Source: Apostichopus japonicus (taxonomy: Eukaryota; Echinodermata; Holothuroidea; Aspidochirotida; Stichopodidae). From it: a DNA stretch of 64,000 nucleotides. The position numbers were made by a program, and so were the translations under genes. How positions within the stretch are numbered: position 1 is the stretch's first letter; the number at the start of each line of letters is the position of its first letter. The stretch covers positions 28,855,341 through 28,919,340 of the forward strand of contig NC_092575.1 of assembly GCF_037975245.1 (NCBI RefSeq), in the 5' to 3' direction. Below the pieces are notes generated by a model. The model was not told the origin of the DNA. It was given only the letters and a program-made list of their open reading frames with translations, and made no database searches. Below, piece by piece: positions 1 to 13,100 of the stretch.

Positions 1-3000
1 TATGTCTTGTCCAGCAGTACATTGTTTGTGTTACTATTATGTATATTGTTTTATCTGGATTGGTTGGTTGGTTCTACTCACCTGTACATTGTTATGTCTT
101 GTCCAGCAGTACATTGTTTGTGTTACTATTATGTATATTGTTTTATCTGGATTGGTTGGTTGGTTCTACTCACCTGTACATTGTTATGTCTTGTCCAGCC
201 TTACATTGTTTGTGTTACTATTATGTATATTGTTTTATCTGGATTGGTTGGTTGGTTCTACTCACCTGTACATTGTTATGTCTTGTCCAGCCTTACATTG
301 TTTGTGTTACTATTATGTATATGTTTTATCTGGATTGGTTGGTTGGTTCTACTCACCTGTACATTGCTATGTCTTGTCCAGCCTTACATTGTTTGTGTTA
401 CTATTATGTATATTGTTTTATCTGGATTGGTTGGTTGGTTCTACTCACCTGTACATTGCTATGTCTTGTCCAGCAGTACATTGTTTGTGTTACTATTATG
501 TATATTGTTTTATCTGGATTGGTTGGTTGGTTCTACTCACCTGTACATTGCTATGTCTTGTCCAGCAGTACATTGTTTGTGTTACTGTTATGTATATTGT
601 TTTATCTGGATTGGTTGGTTGGTTCTACTCACCTGTACATTGTTATGTCTTGTCCAGCCTTACATTGTTTGTGTTACTGTTATGTATATTGTTTTATCTG
701 GATTGGTTGGTTGGTTCTACTCACCTGTACATTGCTATGTCTTGTCCAGCCTTACATTGTTTGTGTTACTATTATGTATATTGTTTTATCTGGATTGGTT
801 GGTTGGTTCTACTCACCTGTACATTGTTATGTCTTGTCCAGCCTGACATTGTTTGCCTTCCTATTATGTATATTGTTTTATCTGGATTGGTTGGTTGGTT
901 CTACTCACCTGTACATTGCTATGTCTTGTCCAGCCTTACATTGTTTGTCTTCCTATTATGTATATTGTTTTATCTGGATTGGTTGGTTGGTTCTACTCAC
1001 CTGTACATTGCTATGTCTTGTCCAGCCTTACATTGTTTGTCTTACTATTATGTATATTGTTTTATCTGGATTGGTTGGTTGGTTCGACTCACCTGTACAT
1101 TGTTATGTCTTGTCCAGCCTTACATTGTTTGTCTTACTATTATGTATATTGTTTTATCTGGATTGGTTGGTTGGTTCGACTCACCTGTACATTGCTATGT
1201 CTTGTCCAGCCTTACATTGTTTGTCTTACTATTATGTATATTGTTTTATCTGGATTGGTTGGTTGGTTCGACTCACCTGTACATTGTTATGTCTTGTCCA
1301 GCCTTACATTGTTTGTCTTACTATTATGTATATTGTTTTATCTGGATTGGTTGGTTGGTTCGACTCACCTGTACATTGTTATGTCTTGTCCAGCCTTACA
1401 TTGTTTGTCTTACTATTATGTATATTGTTTTATCTGGATTGGTTGGTTGGTTCGACTCACCTGTACATTGTTATGTCTTGTCCAGCCTTACATTGCTTGT
1501 CTTACTATTATGTATATTGTTTTATCTGGATTGGTTGGTTGGTTCTACTCACCTGTACATTGTTATGTCTTGTCCAGCCTTACATTGCTTGTCTTACTAT
1601 TATGTATATTGTTTTATCTGGATTGGTTGGTTGGTTCGACTCACCTGTACATTGTTATGTCTTGTCCAGCCTTACATTGTTTGTGTTACTATTATGTATA
1701 TTGTTTTATCTGGATTGGTTGGTTGGTTCGACTCACCTGTACATTGCTATGTCTTGTCCAGCCTTACATTGTTTGTGTTACTATTATGTATATTGTTTTA
1801 TCTGGATTGGTTGGTTGGTTCGACTCACCTGTACATTGCTATGTCTTGTCCAGCCTTACATTGTTTGTGTTACTATTATGTATATTGTTTTATCTGGATT
1901 GGTTGGTTGGTTCGACTCACCTGTACATTGCTATGTCTTGTCCAGCCTTACATTGATTGTCTTACTATTATGTATATTGTTTTATCTGGATTGGTTGGTT
2001 GGTTCTACTCACCTGTACATTGTTATGTCTTGTCCAGCCTTACATTGTTTGTGTTACTATTATGTATATTGTTTTATCTGGATTGGTTGGTTGGTTCTAC
2101 TCACCTGTACATTGTTATGTCTTGTCCAGCAGTACATTGTTTGTGTTACTATTATGTATATTGTTTTATCTGGATTGGTTGGTTGGTTCTACTCACCTGT
2201 ACATTGCTATGTCTTGTCCAGCCTTACATTGTTTGTCTTCCTGTTATGTATATTGTTTTATCTGGATTGGTTGGTTGGTTCTACTCACCTGTACATTGTT
2301 ATGTCTTGTCCAGCCTTACATTGTTTGTGTTACTATTATGTATATTGTTTTATCTGGATTGGTTGGTTGGTTCTACTCACCTGTACATTGTTATGTCTTG
2401 TCCAGCCTTACATTGTTTGTCTTACTATTATGTATATTGTTTTATCTGGATTGGTTGGTTGGTTCTACTCACCTGTACATTGTTATGTCTTGTCCAGCCT
2501 TACATTGTTTGTGTTACTATTATGTATATTGTTTTATCTGGATTGGTTGGTTGGTTCTACTCACCTGTACATTGCTATGTCTTGTCCAGCCTTACATTGT
2601 TTGTCTTACTATTATGTATATTGTTTTATCTGGATTGGTTGGTTGGTTCTACTCACCTGTACATTGCTATGTCTTGTCCAGCCTTACATTGTTTGTGTTA
2701 CTATTATGTATATTGTTTTATCTGGATTGGTTGGTTGGTTCTACTCACCTGTACATTGTTATGTCTTGTCCAGCCTTACATTGTTTGTGTTACTATTATG
2801 TATATTGTTTTATCTGGATTGGTTGGTTGGTTCGACTCACCTGTACATTGCTATGTCTTGTCCAGCCTTACATTGTTTGTGTTACTATTATGTATATTGT
2901 TTTATCTGGATTGGTTGGTTGGTTCGACTCACCTGTACATTGCTATGTCTTGTCCAGCCTTACATTGTTTGTGTTACTATTATGTATATTGTTTTATCTG

Positions 3001-6000
3001 GATTGGTTGGTTGGTTCGACTCACCTGTACATTGTTATGTCTTGTCCAGCCTTACATTGTTTGTCTTACTATTATGTATATTGTTTTATCTGGATTGGTT
3101 GGTTGGTTCTACTCACCTGTACATTGCTATGTCTTGTCCAGCCTTACATTGTTTGTGTTACTGTTATGTATATTGTTTTATCTGGATTGGTTGGTTGGTT
3201 CTACTCACCTGTACATTGCTATGTCTTGTCCAGCCTTACATTGTTTGTGTTACTGTTATGTATATTGTTTTATCTGGATTGGTTGGTTGGTTCTACTCAC
3301 CTGTACATTGCTATGTCTTGTCCAGCCTTACATTGTTTGTGTTACTGTTATGTATATTGTTTTATCTGGATTGGTTGGTTGGTTCTACTCACCTGTACAT
3401 TGCTATGTCTTGTCCAGCCTTACATTGTTTGTGTTACTGTTATGTATATTGTTTTATCTGGATTGGTTGGTTGGTTCTACTCACCTGTACATTGTTATGT
3501 CTTGTCCAGCCTTACATTGTTTGTGTTACTGTTATGTATATTGTTTTATCTGGATTGGTTGGTTGGTTCTACTCACCTGTACATTGTTATGTCTTGTCCA
3601 GCCTTACATTGTTTGTGTTACTGTTATGTATATTGTTTTATCTGGATTGGTTGGTTGGTTCTACTCACCTGTACATTGTTATGTCTTGTCCAGCCTTACA
3701 TTGTTTGTGTTACTGTTATGTATATTGTTTCATCTGGATTGGTTGGTTGGTTCTACTCACCTGTACATTGTTATGTCTTGTCCAGCCTTACATTGTTTGT
3801 GTTACTATTATGTATATTGTTTCATCTGGATTGGTTGGTTGGTTCTACTCACCTGTACATTGTTATGTCTTGTCCAGCCTTACATTGCTTGTGTTACTAT
3901 TATGTATATTGTTTCATCTGGATTGGTTGGTTGGTTCTACTCACCTGTACATTGTTATGTCTTGTCCAGCCTTACATTGTTTGTGTTACTATTATGTATA
4001 TTGTTTCATCTGGATTGGTTGGTTGGTTCTACTCACCTTTACATTGTTATGTCTTGTCCAGCCTTACATTGTTTGTCTTACTATTATGTATATTGTTTCA
4101 TCTGGATTGGTTGGTTCTACTCACCTGTACATTGTTATGTCTTGTCCAGCCTTACATTGTTTGTCTTACTATTATGTTTATTGATTTATCTGGATTGGTT
4201 GGTTGGTTCTACTCACCTGTACATTGCTATGTCTTGTCCAGCCTTACATTGTTTGTCTTACTATTATGTATATTGTTTTATCTGGATTGGTTGGTTGGTT
4301 CTACTCACCTGTACATTGCTATGTCTTGTCCAGCCTTACATTGTTTGTGTTACTATTATGTTTATTGATTTATCTGGATTGGTTGGTTGGTTCTACTCAC
4401 CTGTACATTGCTTTGTCTTGTCCAGCCTTACATTGTTTGTGTTACTATTATGTATATTGTTTTATCTGGATTGGTTGGTTGGTTCTACTCACCTGTACAT
4501 TGTTATGTCTTGTCCAGCCTTACATTGTTTGTGTTACTATTATGTATATTGTTTTATCTGGATTGGTTGGTTGGTTCTACTCACCTGTACATTGCTTTGT
4601 CTTGTCCAGCCTTACATTGTTTGTCTTACTATTATGTATATTGTTTTATCTGGATTGGTTGGTTGGTTCTACTCACCTGTACATTACTATGTCTTGTCCA
4701 GCCTTACATTGTTTGTCTTACTATTATGTATATTGTTTTATCTGGATTGGTTGGTTGGTTCTACTCACCTGTACATTACTATGTCTTGTCCAGCCTTACA
4801 TTGTTTGTCTTACTATTATGTATATTGTTTTATCTGGATTGGTTGGTTGGTTCTACTCACCTGTACATTGTTATGTCTTGTCCAGCCTTACATTGTTTGT
4901 CTTACTATTATGTATATTGTTTTATCTGGATTGGTTGGTTGGTTCTACTCACCTGTACATTGCTATGTCTTGTCCAGCCTTACATTGTTTGTGTTACTAT
5001 TATGTATATTGTTTTATCTGGATTGGTTGGTTGGTTCTACTCACCTGTACATTGTTATGTCTTGTCCAGCCTTACATTGTTTGTGTTTCTATTATGTATA
5101 TTGTTTTATCTGGATTGGTTGGTTGGTTCTACTCACCTGTACATTGCTATGTCTTGTCCAGCCTTACATTGTTTGTGTTACTATTATGTATATTGTTTTA
5201 TCTGGATTGGTTGGTTGGTTCTACTCACCTGTACATTGTTATGTCTTGTCCAGCCTTACATTGTTTGTGTTACTATTATGTATATTGTTTTATCTGGATT
5301 GGTTGGTTGGTTCTACTCACCTGTACATTGCTATGTCTTGTCCAGCCTTACATTGTTTGTGTTACTATTATGTATATTGTTTTATCTGGATTGGTTGGTT
5401 GGTTCTACTCACCTGTACATTGTTATGTCTTGTCCAGCCTTTCATTGTTTGTGTTACTATTATGTATATTGTTTTATCTGGATTGGTTGGTTGGTTCTAC
5501 TCACCTGTACATTGCTATGTCTTGTCCAGCAGTACATTGTTTGTGTTACTATTATGTATATTGTTTTATCTGGATTGGTTGGTTGGTTCTACTCACCTGT
5601 ACATTGTTATGTCTTGTCCAGCCTTACATTGTTTGTGTTACTATTATGTATATTGTTTTATCTGGATTGGTTGGTTGGTTCTACTCACCTGTACATTGCT
5701 ATGTCTTGTCCAGCCTTACATTGTTTGTGTTACTATTATGTATATTGTTTTATCTGGATTGGTTGGTTGGTTCTACTCACCTGTACATTGTTATGTCTTG
5801 TCCAGCCTTTCATTGTTTGTGTTACTATTATGTATATTGTTTTATCTGGATTGGTTGGTTGGTTCTACTCACCTGTACATTGCTATGTCTTGTCCAGCAG
5901 TACATTGTTTGTGTTACTATTATGTATATTGTTTTATCTGGATTGGTTGGTTGGTTCTACTCACCTGTACATTGTTATGTCTTGTCCAGCCTGACATTGT

Positions 6001-7081
6001 TTGTCTTACTATTATGTATATTGTTTTATCTGGATTGGTTGGTTGGTTCTACTCACCTGTACATTGCTTTGTCTTGTCCAGCCTTACATTGTTTGTCTTA
6101 CTATTATGTATATTGTTTTATCTGGATTGGTTGGTTGGTTCTACTCACCTGTACATTGTTATGTCTTGTCCAGCCTTACATTGTTTGTCTTACTATTATG
6201 TATATTGTTTTATCTGGATTGGTTGGTTGGTTCTACTCACCTGTACATTGCTATGTCTTGTCCAGCCTTACATTGTTTGTCTTACTATTATGTATATTGT
6301 TTTATCTGGATTGGTTGGTTGGTTCTACTCACCTGTACATTGTTATGTCTTGTCCAGCCTTACATTGTTTGTCTTACTATTATGTATATTGTTTTATCTG
6401 GATTGGTTGGTTCTACTCACCTGTACATTGTTATGTCTTGTCCAGCCTTACATTGTTTGTCTTACTATTATGTATATTGTTTTATCTGGATTGGTTGGTT
6501 GGTTCTACTTTCCTGTACATTGCTATGTCTTGTCCAGCCTTACATTGTTTGTCTTACTATTTTGTATATTGTTTCATCTGGATTGGTTGGTTGGTTCTAC
6601 TCACCTGTACATTGTTATGTCTTGTCCAGCCTTACATTGTTTGTGTTACTATTATGTATATTGTTTTATCTGGATTGGTTGGTTGGTTCTACTCACCTGT
6701 ACATTGCTATGTCTTGTCCAGCAGTACATTGTTTGTGTTACTATTATGTATATTGTTTTATCTGGATTGGTTGGTTGGTTCTACTCACCTGTACATTGCT
6801 ATGTCTTGTCCAGCCTTACATTGTTTGTCTTACTATTTTGTATATTGTTTTATCTGGATTGGTTGGTTGGTTCTACTCACCTGTACATTGTTATGTCTTG
6901 TCCAGCCTGACATTGTTTGTCTTACTATTATGTATATTGTTTTATCTGGATTGGTTGGTTGGTTCTACTCACCTGTACATTGCTATGTCTTGTCCAGCCT
7001 TACATTGTTTGTGTTACTATTATGTATATTGTTTTATCTGGATTGGTTGGTTGGTTCTACTCACCTGTACATTGCTATGTC
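1..7081. repeat. 92-bp minisatellite, about 77 copies, containing the DPH1 exon 8 donor
   Basis: Units of 92 bp fill DPH1 intron 8 from the exon to the window edge. On the minus strand every unit carries GACATAGCAATGTACAG, identical to the exon 8 3' end, followed by GTGAGTAGAACC or GTGAGTCGAACC. A TTGG tetranucleotide run is shortened in a few units (near 4,110 and 6,405). Variant units cluster (GTGAGTCG at about 1,080-1,930 and 2,830-3,030), consistent with local copying. All three plus-strand frames are almost stop-free, which explains frames of up to 2,302 codons here; these are not genes. Confidence 0.97.
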
Positions 7082-7133
7082 TGGGTTGGCTATCATCGCT
7101 GCCTCCATATGAAACCGGCCATCACCTAAATAT
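7065..7133 (-). CDS. DPH1: DPH1 exon 8 (residues 230-251), 3' end copied into the flanking array
   Basis: 69 nt between acceptor TCAACAG and donor GTGAGTAG. It encodes [20 protein letters not shown]. Its last 18 nt and the donor are identical to part of every unit in the 92-bp array that follows on the minus strand. The remaining exons lie beyond base 1. Leaves in phase 2 (AG). Confidence 0.93.
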
Positions 7134-10100
7134 CTGTTGATACCAAAATGAGGATAAAAATTAGATAAGTGAAACAAATCCAAAGCTATTGACAGCAGTC
7201 GCTAATCATTTCTTTGTTCCAAGTTAATTACTGATATATGCCGAGTTTTTATCATAAATCAAGGTTAGCCATAGATAGTTACCACTCCTACACCAGGATG
7301 GCAATCGCCAGGGGTAACAGTCACAATGTATAAATAATTTAATTGACAAGACCAACAGTTACTACCAAACACTTTTCCTATGATCACCTCTCCCTTCCTT
7401 CTCTCACCCTTCCAACCTCTCACACCTTATAATGTTTCCTTCTCTCTCCCTAACCATCCTCCCACTTTCTTCCTATCATCCCTCTCCATTCCTATCCTAC
7501 CATTCCCTACTTATTCTTCTCTATACCTACCTATCCTCCCACTCATGTGGATGAACCCATTCTGAAGTAGTTCATGTTAAACACTAACATCAAAGTATTT
7601 CTGTGTGGATAAACCCATTCTGAAGTAGTTCATGTTTAACACTAACATCAGAGTAACTCTGTGTGGATGAACCATTCTGAAGTAGTTCATGTTAAGCACT
7701 AACATCAGAGTAACTCTGTGTGGATAAACCCATTCTGAAGTAGTTCATGTTTAACACTAACATCAGAGTAACTCTGTGTGGATGAACCCATTCTGAAGTA
7801 GTTCATGTTTAACACTAACATCAGAGTAACTCTGTGTGGATAAACCCATTCTGAAGTAGTTCATGTTTAACACTAACATCAGAGTAACTCTGTGTGGATA
7901 AACCCATTCTGAAGTAGTTCATGTTTAACACTAACATCAGAGTAACTCTGTGTGGATGAACCCATTCTGAAGTAGTTCATGTTAAACACTAACATCAAAG
8001 TATTTCTGTGTGGATAAACCCATTCTGAAGTAGTTCATGTTTAACACTAACATCAGAGTAACTCTGTGTGGATAAACCCATTCTGAAGTAGTTCATGTTT
8101 AACACTAACATCAGAGTAACTCTGTGTGGATAAACCCATTCTGAAGTAGTTCATGTTTAACACTAACATCAGAGTAACTCTGTGTGGATGAACCCATTCT
8201 GAAGTAGTTCATGTTAAACACTAACATCAAAGTATTTCTGTGTGGATAAACCCATTCTGAAGTAGTTCATGTTTAACACTAACATCAGAGTAACTCTGTG
8301 TGGATAAACCCATTCTGAAGTAGTTCATGTTTAACACTAACATCAGAGTAACTCTGTGTGGATAAACCCATTCTGAAGTAGTTCATGTTTAACACTAACA
8401 TCAGAGTAACTCTGTGTGGATAAACCCTTTCTGAAGTAGTTCATGTTAAACACTAACATCAAAGTATTTCTGTGTGGATGAACCCATTCTGAAGTAGTTC
8501 ATGTTAAACACTAACATCAAAGTATTTCTGTGTGGATAAACCCATTCTGAAGTAGTTCATGTTTAACACTAACATCAGAGTACTGTAACTCTGTGTGGAT
8601 AAACCCTTTCTGAAGTAGTTCATGTTAAACACTAACATCAAAGTATCTCTGTGTGGATAAACCCTTTCTGAAGTAGTTCATGTTAAACACTAACATCAAA
8701 GTATTTCTGTGTGGATGAACCCATTCTGAAGTAGTTCATGTTAAACACTAACATCAAAGTATTTCTGTGTGGATAAACCCATTCTGAAGTAGTTCATGTT
8801 TAACACTAACATCAAAGTATTTCTGTGTGGATGAACCCATTCTGAAGTAGTTCATGTTAAACACTAACATCAAAGTATTTCTGTGTGGATGAACCCATTC
8901 TGAAGTAGTTCATGTTTAACACTAACATCAGAGTACTGTAACTCTGTGTGGATAAACCCATTCTGAAGTAGTTCATGTTAAACACTAACATCAAAGTATT
9001 TCTGTGTGGATGAACCCATTCTGAAGTAGTTCATGTTAAACACTAACATCAAAGTATTTCTGTGTGGATGAACCCATTCTGAAGTAGTTCATGTTTAACA
9101 CTAACATCAGAGTACTGTAACTCTGTGTGGATAAACCCATTCTGAAGTAGTTAATGTTTAACACTAACATCAGAGTAACTCTGTGTGGATAAACCCATTC
9201 TGAAGTAGTTCATGTTAAACACTAACATCAAAGTATTTCTGTGTGGATGAACCCATTCTGAAGTAGTTCATGTTAAACACTAACATCAAAGTATTTCTGT
9301 GTGGATGAACCCATTCTGAAGTAGTTCATGTTTAACACTAACATCAGAGTACTGTAACTCTGTGTGGATAAACCCATTCTGAAGTAGTTAATGTTTAACA
9401 CTAACATCAAAGTATTTCTGTGTGGATGAATCCATTCTGAAGTAGTTCATGTTAAACACTAACATCAAAGTATTTCTGTGTGGATGAACACATTCGAAAG
9501 TATTAATATCTTGCATCCAATACTACTGTGTGGATGAAGACATATTTTTAACTCTATTTGGACTATATTTTTTATGGATGAACAAAGTCTGAACCAATTT
9601 GTTCTAAAAGACTCACAGCAAAGTAGGTTTGAAAGTCTGCAATAAAGAGAAGAAAGACTCACATAATGGCATCTAAAGCTGCTAGTCTGGGGGCAGTACA
9701 CCCTAAGATCTCTCCTGGAGATAAGGGTTTACTCTGTGGAATGGTTACCTTGTAATCCTCTGTCAAATCCCTGGAAGCAGCCTGTAGAAATGTAAAGAGG
9801 AATATCACTATGGGATAACAATGAATGCTAGAAAGTGACAATCCTTACTGGGCTGGCAAACAAGTTTAGCACACAGATGAGTCCACACGTCAGGAGTATC
9901 CTTGCAATCCATATCACAGTATTTTGTCTTGTGTTTCTTTATATAATATTTTTAGTATTAAATTGTATTTTTTTATATAATATTGTTAGTATTGTACTGT
10001 GCTAATGGGCAATGATATCCTTTAGTACTGCCTCGTTGACATCAACAACAGACTTGGATAGAGTCATACTTTGAAACAGCAGGTTGCATTTCATTCCTAG

Positions 10101-13100
10101 AATGACAATAGTGTTGTAATCAAGTACTTTTATCCGAGTAACAAGTATTTCTGAACTCTTGAGGTTCCAAGTAACACAGTCCAAGCAATGTGTTTTTGGA
10201 TCCGGATAACATGTGTCTGAGTTCAGCATGTTAGAATCTGAGCACCAAATATGTACTTTTTGAGTACTTATCAAGTACTTTTGCTTTATTTAATACAAGT
10301 ACCTTGTATGCGTAGAACTGCTCCATTATGGTCACTTCAATCAAATGATGTGATGGTGGAATGTGATGATGTTAATCTTGTTGTTGGATGCCTAATACAG
10401 ATGTCTGAATAAATCAGTTATTTATGATGATTGGAATGTCAAATAGACATTAGCAAGCAACTTCCTGATGTAAACACAACATCAATACTACACTCATGCT
10501 ACTGATTGTTCTCTACTTTAATGCATTACTCATGTATTCTTCTTCCTCCTCAGCCTCGGCATAATGTCATTGTTAATAGCTAGGCTAGTAACAAGTACTG
10601 TACTTGTTAATAGCTAGGCTAGTAACCTAAATGTAGGCAATGATACTGCTGGAGTAGACACACATAAGTTTACTATAGAGTAGTAGAATGGAATACCAAA
10701 AGTGCCAAGTATGAGTACTTTAACATCTAATCATTTTCACCAAGTGAAAAAACCAAGAACTTGCAAAAGAGTACTACTAAAATACTGAGTAGTTTTATAG
10801 TACTACATCACAGAATACAATACAAACCTATATTATATACAGGATTAACCATAAGTATGAGTAAAATACTAACCTTGGTATGAGTATGAATACAGGATTA
10901 ACCTTGGTATGAGTTTAAGGACAAGATTAACCTTAGTATGAGTACAGGATTAACCTTGCTATGACTCACTATAAGTCTTCTCTTAAGCACAGCTAGTTTC
11001 TCAATGGCAAAAAGCTCTTCATATTTGCCATGCCTAAATCAGGCAGAAATAATAATATAAAAGCATTTAAAACATTCACCATTTCTTTCTGTCAAGCAAT
11101 CCAATGGTTGCATGCGACAGTCCTTGCAATGTACTTACCTGGATTGCAGCCACAAACTGTATAGTACTGACAAGGGCTAACGAGGTTCCACCATTTAGAT
11201 TGTGACGAACTGTGTCAATGAAGTGAGCTACATCAATTTTAATGTCCACAAAGACATAAAGCATGTTTATGCCTGTGGTAACATTGATTGGAACTGTAAA
11301 TAGATAGGAATATGTAGGACACATTAATATCTTTGTTATTAGTTTTAATTAAAAAATCAAGAAATGTATATATTTAACAGTCAGTGAATTTGCCATTTAA
11401 GCCTTTATATCAGTGATGAGAGGGTAATGATGGTAGACAGCTAGGTGGGGTTGAGTGTGGGCATGTATAACTGTTTACTTTAGATAAAGGTGCTTAAAAT
11501 ATGAATATTCTCCATATAGCATCAAGTATACTATAATAATCACTCTCGATCAGCAGATTGAAATCAGGACAAAGGTTGACATCATTTCACTGATATCAGG
11601 CCACAGTCCTGTCTTCATTTTAATACCACTGTAGCCTTGAATTATGTTAGAAATCTGAGCAAATATTCTTGTCAACCTTTCATCCCTCTAGAAAATTATT
11701 ATTCAGATTGTCCTTGTCTAAGGATAAGTTGAATGGTTGCAATCTTCAGGAGTAAATTTGTCATCAATTTGTGATAAATTGAATGTTAGATGTCTCTATC
11801 TCAGTCCTGCCTAAGTGCATGATCATCAGCATCACATTACTCACTGAGACAACTATGTCCATAGTGAATCATCAAATCTGCTCCCAAGGCCTTGGCGGTG
11901 AAATCATCCACACAACAGGCACCATAGGTGACATCACCCATTATCACTGTTTCTGCATCAGTGAAACTGTGTAAAGTCGAACAAAGTAAGGGTTTAGAGT
12001 CAGTAAATCAATGTTCATAAACTGCTTAGAATGGTATATAACACGATCAGACAAATGTTCAGCTGATTGATGCTGACTGCTAAGAATGGCATAAAACAGG
12101 ATCAGATGTATGGTTAAGCTGATTGATGCTGACCATACCCAATTTAGATATATATGATTATGATTTTGATCACAACATTTGCTACAGAAAAGGGATTCTG
12201 TTGTGAGCCAAAAGTATCTCTTGCAGTTAGAAAGTGTCTGACATCATAAAATGCTACAAAAACTAAACTATTGCAGCAACGATGTAAAAATGATGAAGTA
12301 TGACACATTTACATTTCAATATTCTCCAATAAGCAAACTTCAAAAACCCAGTATACAAGCGATTTACTGTTATGTCTTAATTAACCCAGGGCTGTCAATG
12401 CATTAATAGCCAGACTATCCTAATCATTACAAGTCTGTTCACATTTACTGTTATGTCTTAATTAACCCAGGGCTGTTAATGCATTAATAGCCAGACTATC
12501 CTAATTATTACAAGTCTGTTCACATTTACTGTTATGTCTTAATTAACCCAGGGCAGTCAATGCATTAATAGCCAGACTATCCTAATCATTACAAGTCTGT
12601 TCACATTTACTGTTATGTCTTAATTAACCCAGGGCAGTCAATGCATTAATAGCCAGACTATCCTAATCATTACAAGTCTGTTCACATTTACTGTTATGTC
12701 TTAATTAACCCAGGGCTGTCAATGCATTAATAGCCAGACTATCCTAATCATTACAAGTCTGTTCACATTTACTGTTAAATGTCTTAATTAACCCAAGGCT
12801 GTCAATGCATTAATAGCCAGACTATCCTAATCATTACAAGTCTGTTCACATTTACTGTTATGTCTTAATTAACCCAGGGCTGTCAATGCATTAAGAGCCA
12901 GACTATCCTTATCATTACAAGTCTGTTCACATTTACTGTTATGTCTTAATTAACCCAGGGCAGTCAATGCATTAATAGCCAGACTATCCTAATCATTACA
13001 AGTCTGTTCACATTTACTGTTATGTCTTAATTAACCCAGGGCTGTCAATGCATTAATAGCCAGACTATCCTAATCATTACAAGTCTGTTCACATTTACTG

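Noticed and set aside
10080-10310. hAT-like terminal motif cluster (AAGTACTTTT)
   Set aside because: No paired ends or target duplication could be defined; recorded only as a possible decayed fragment.
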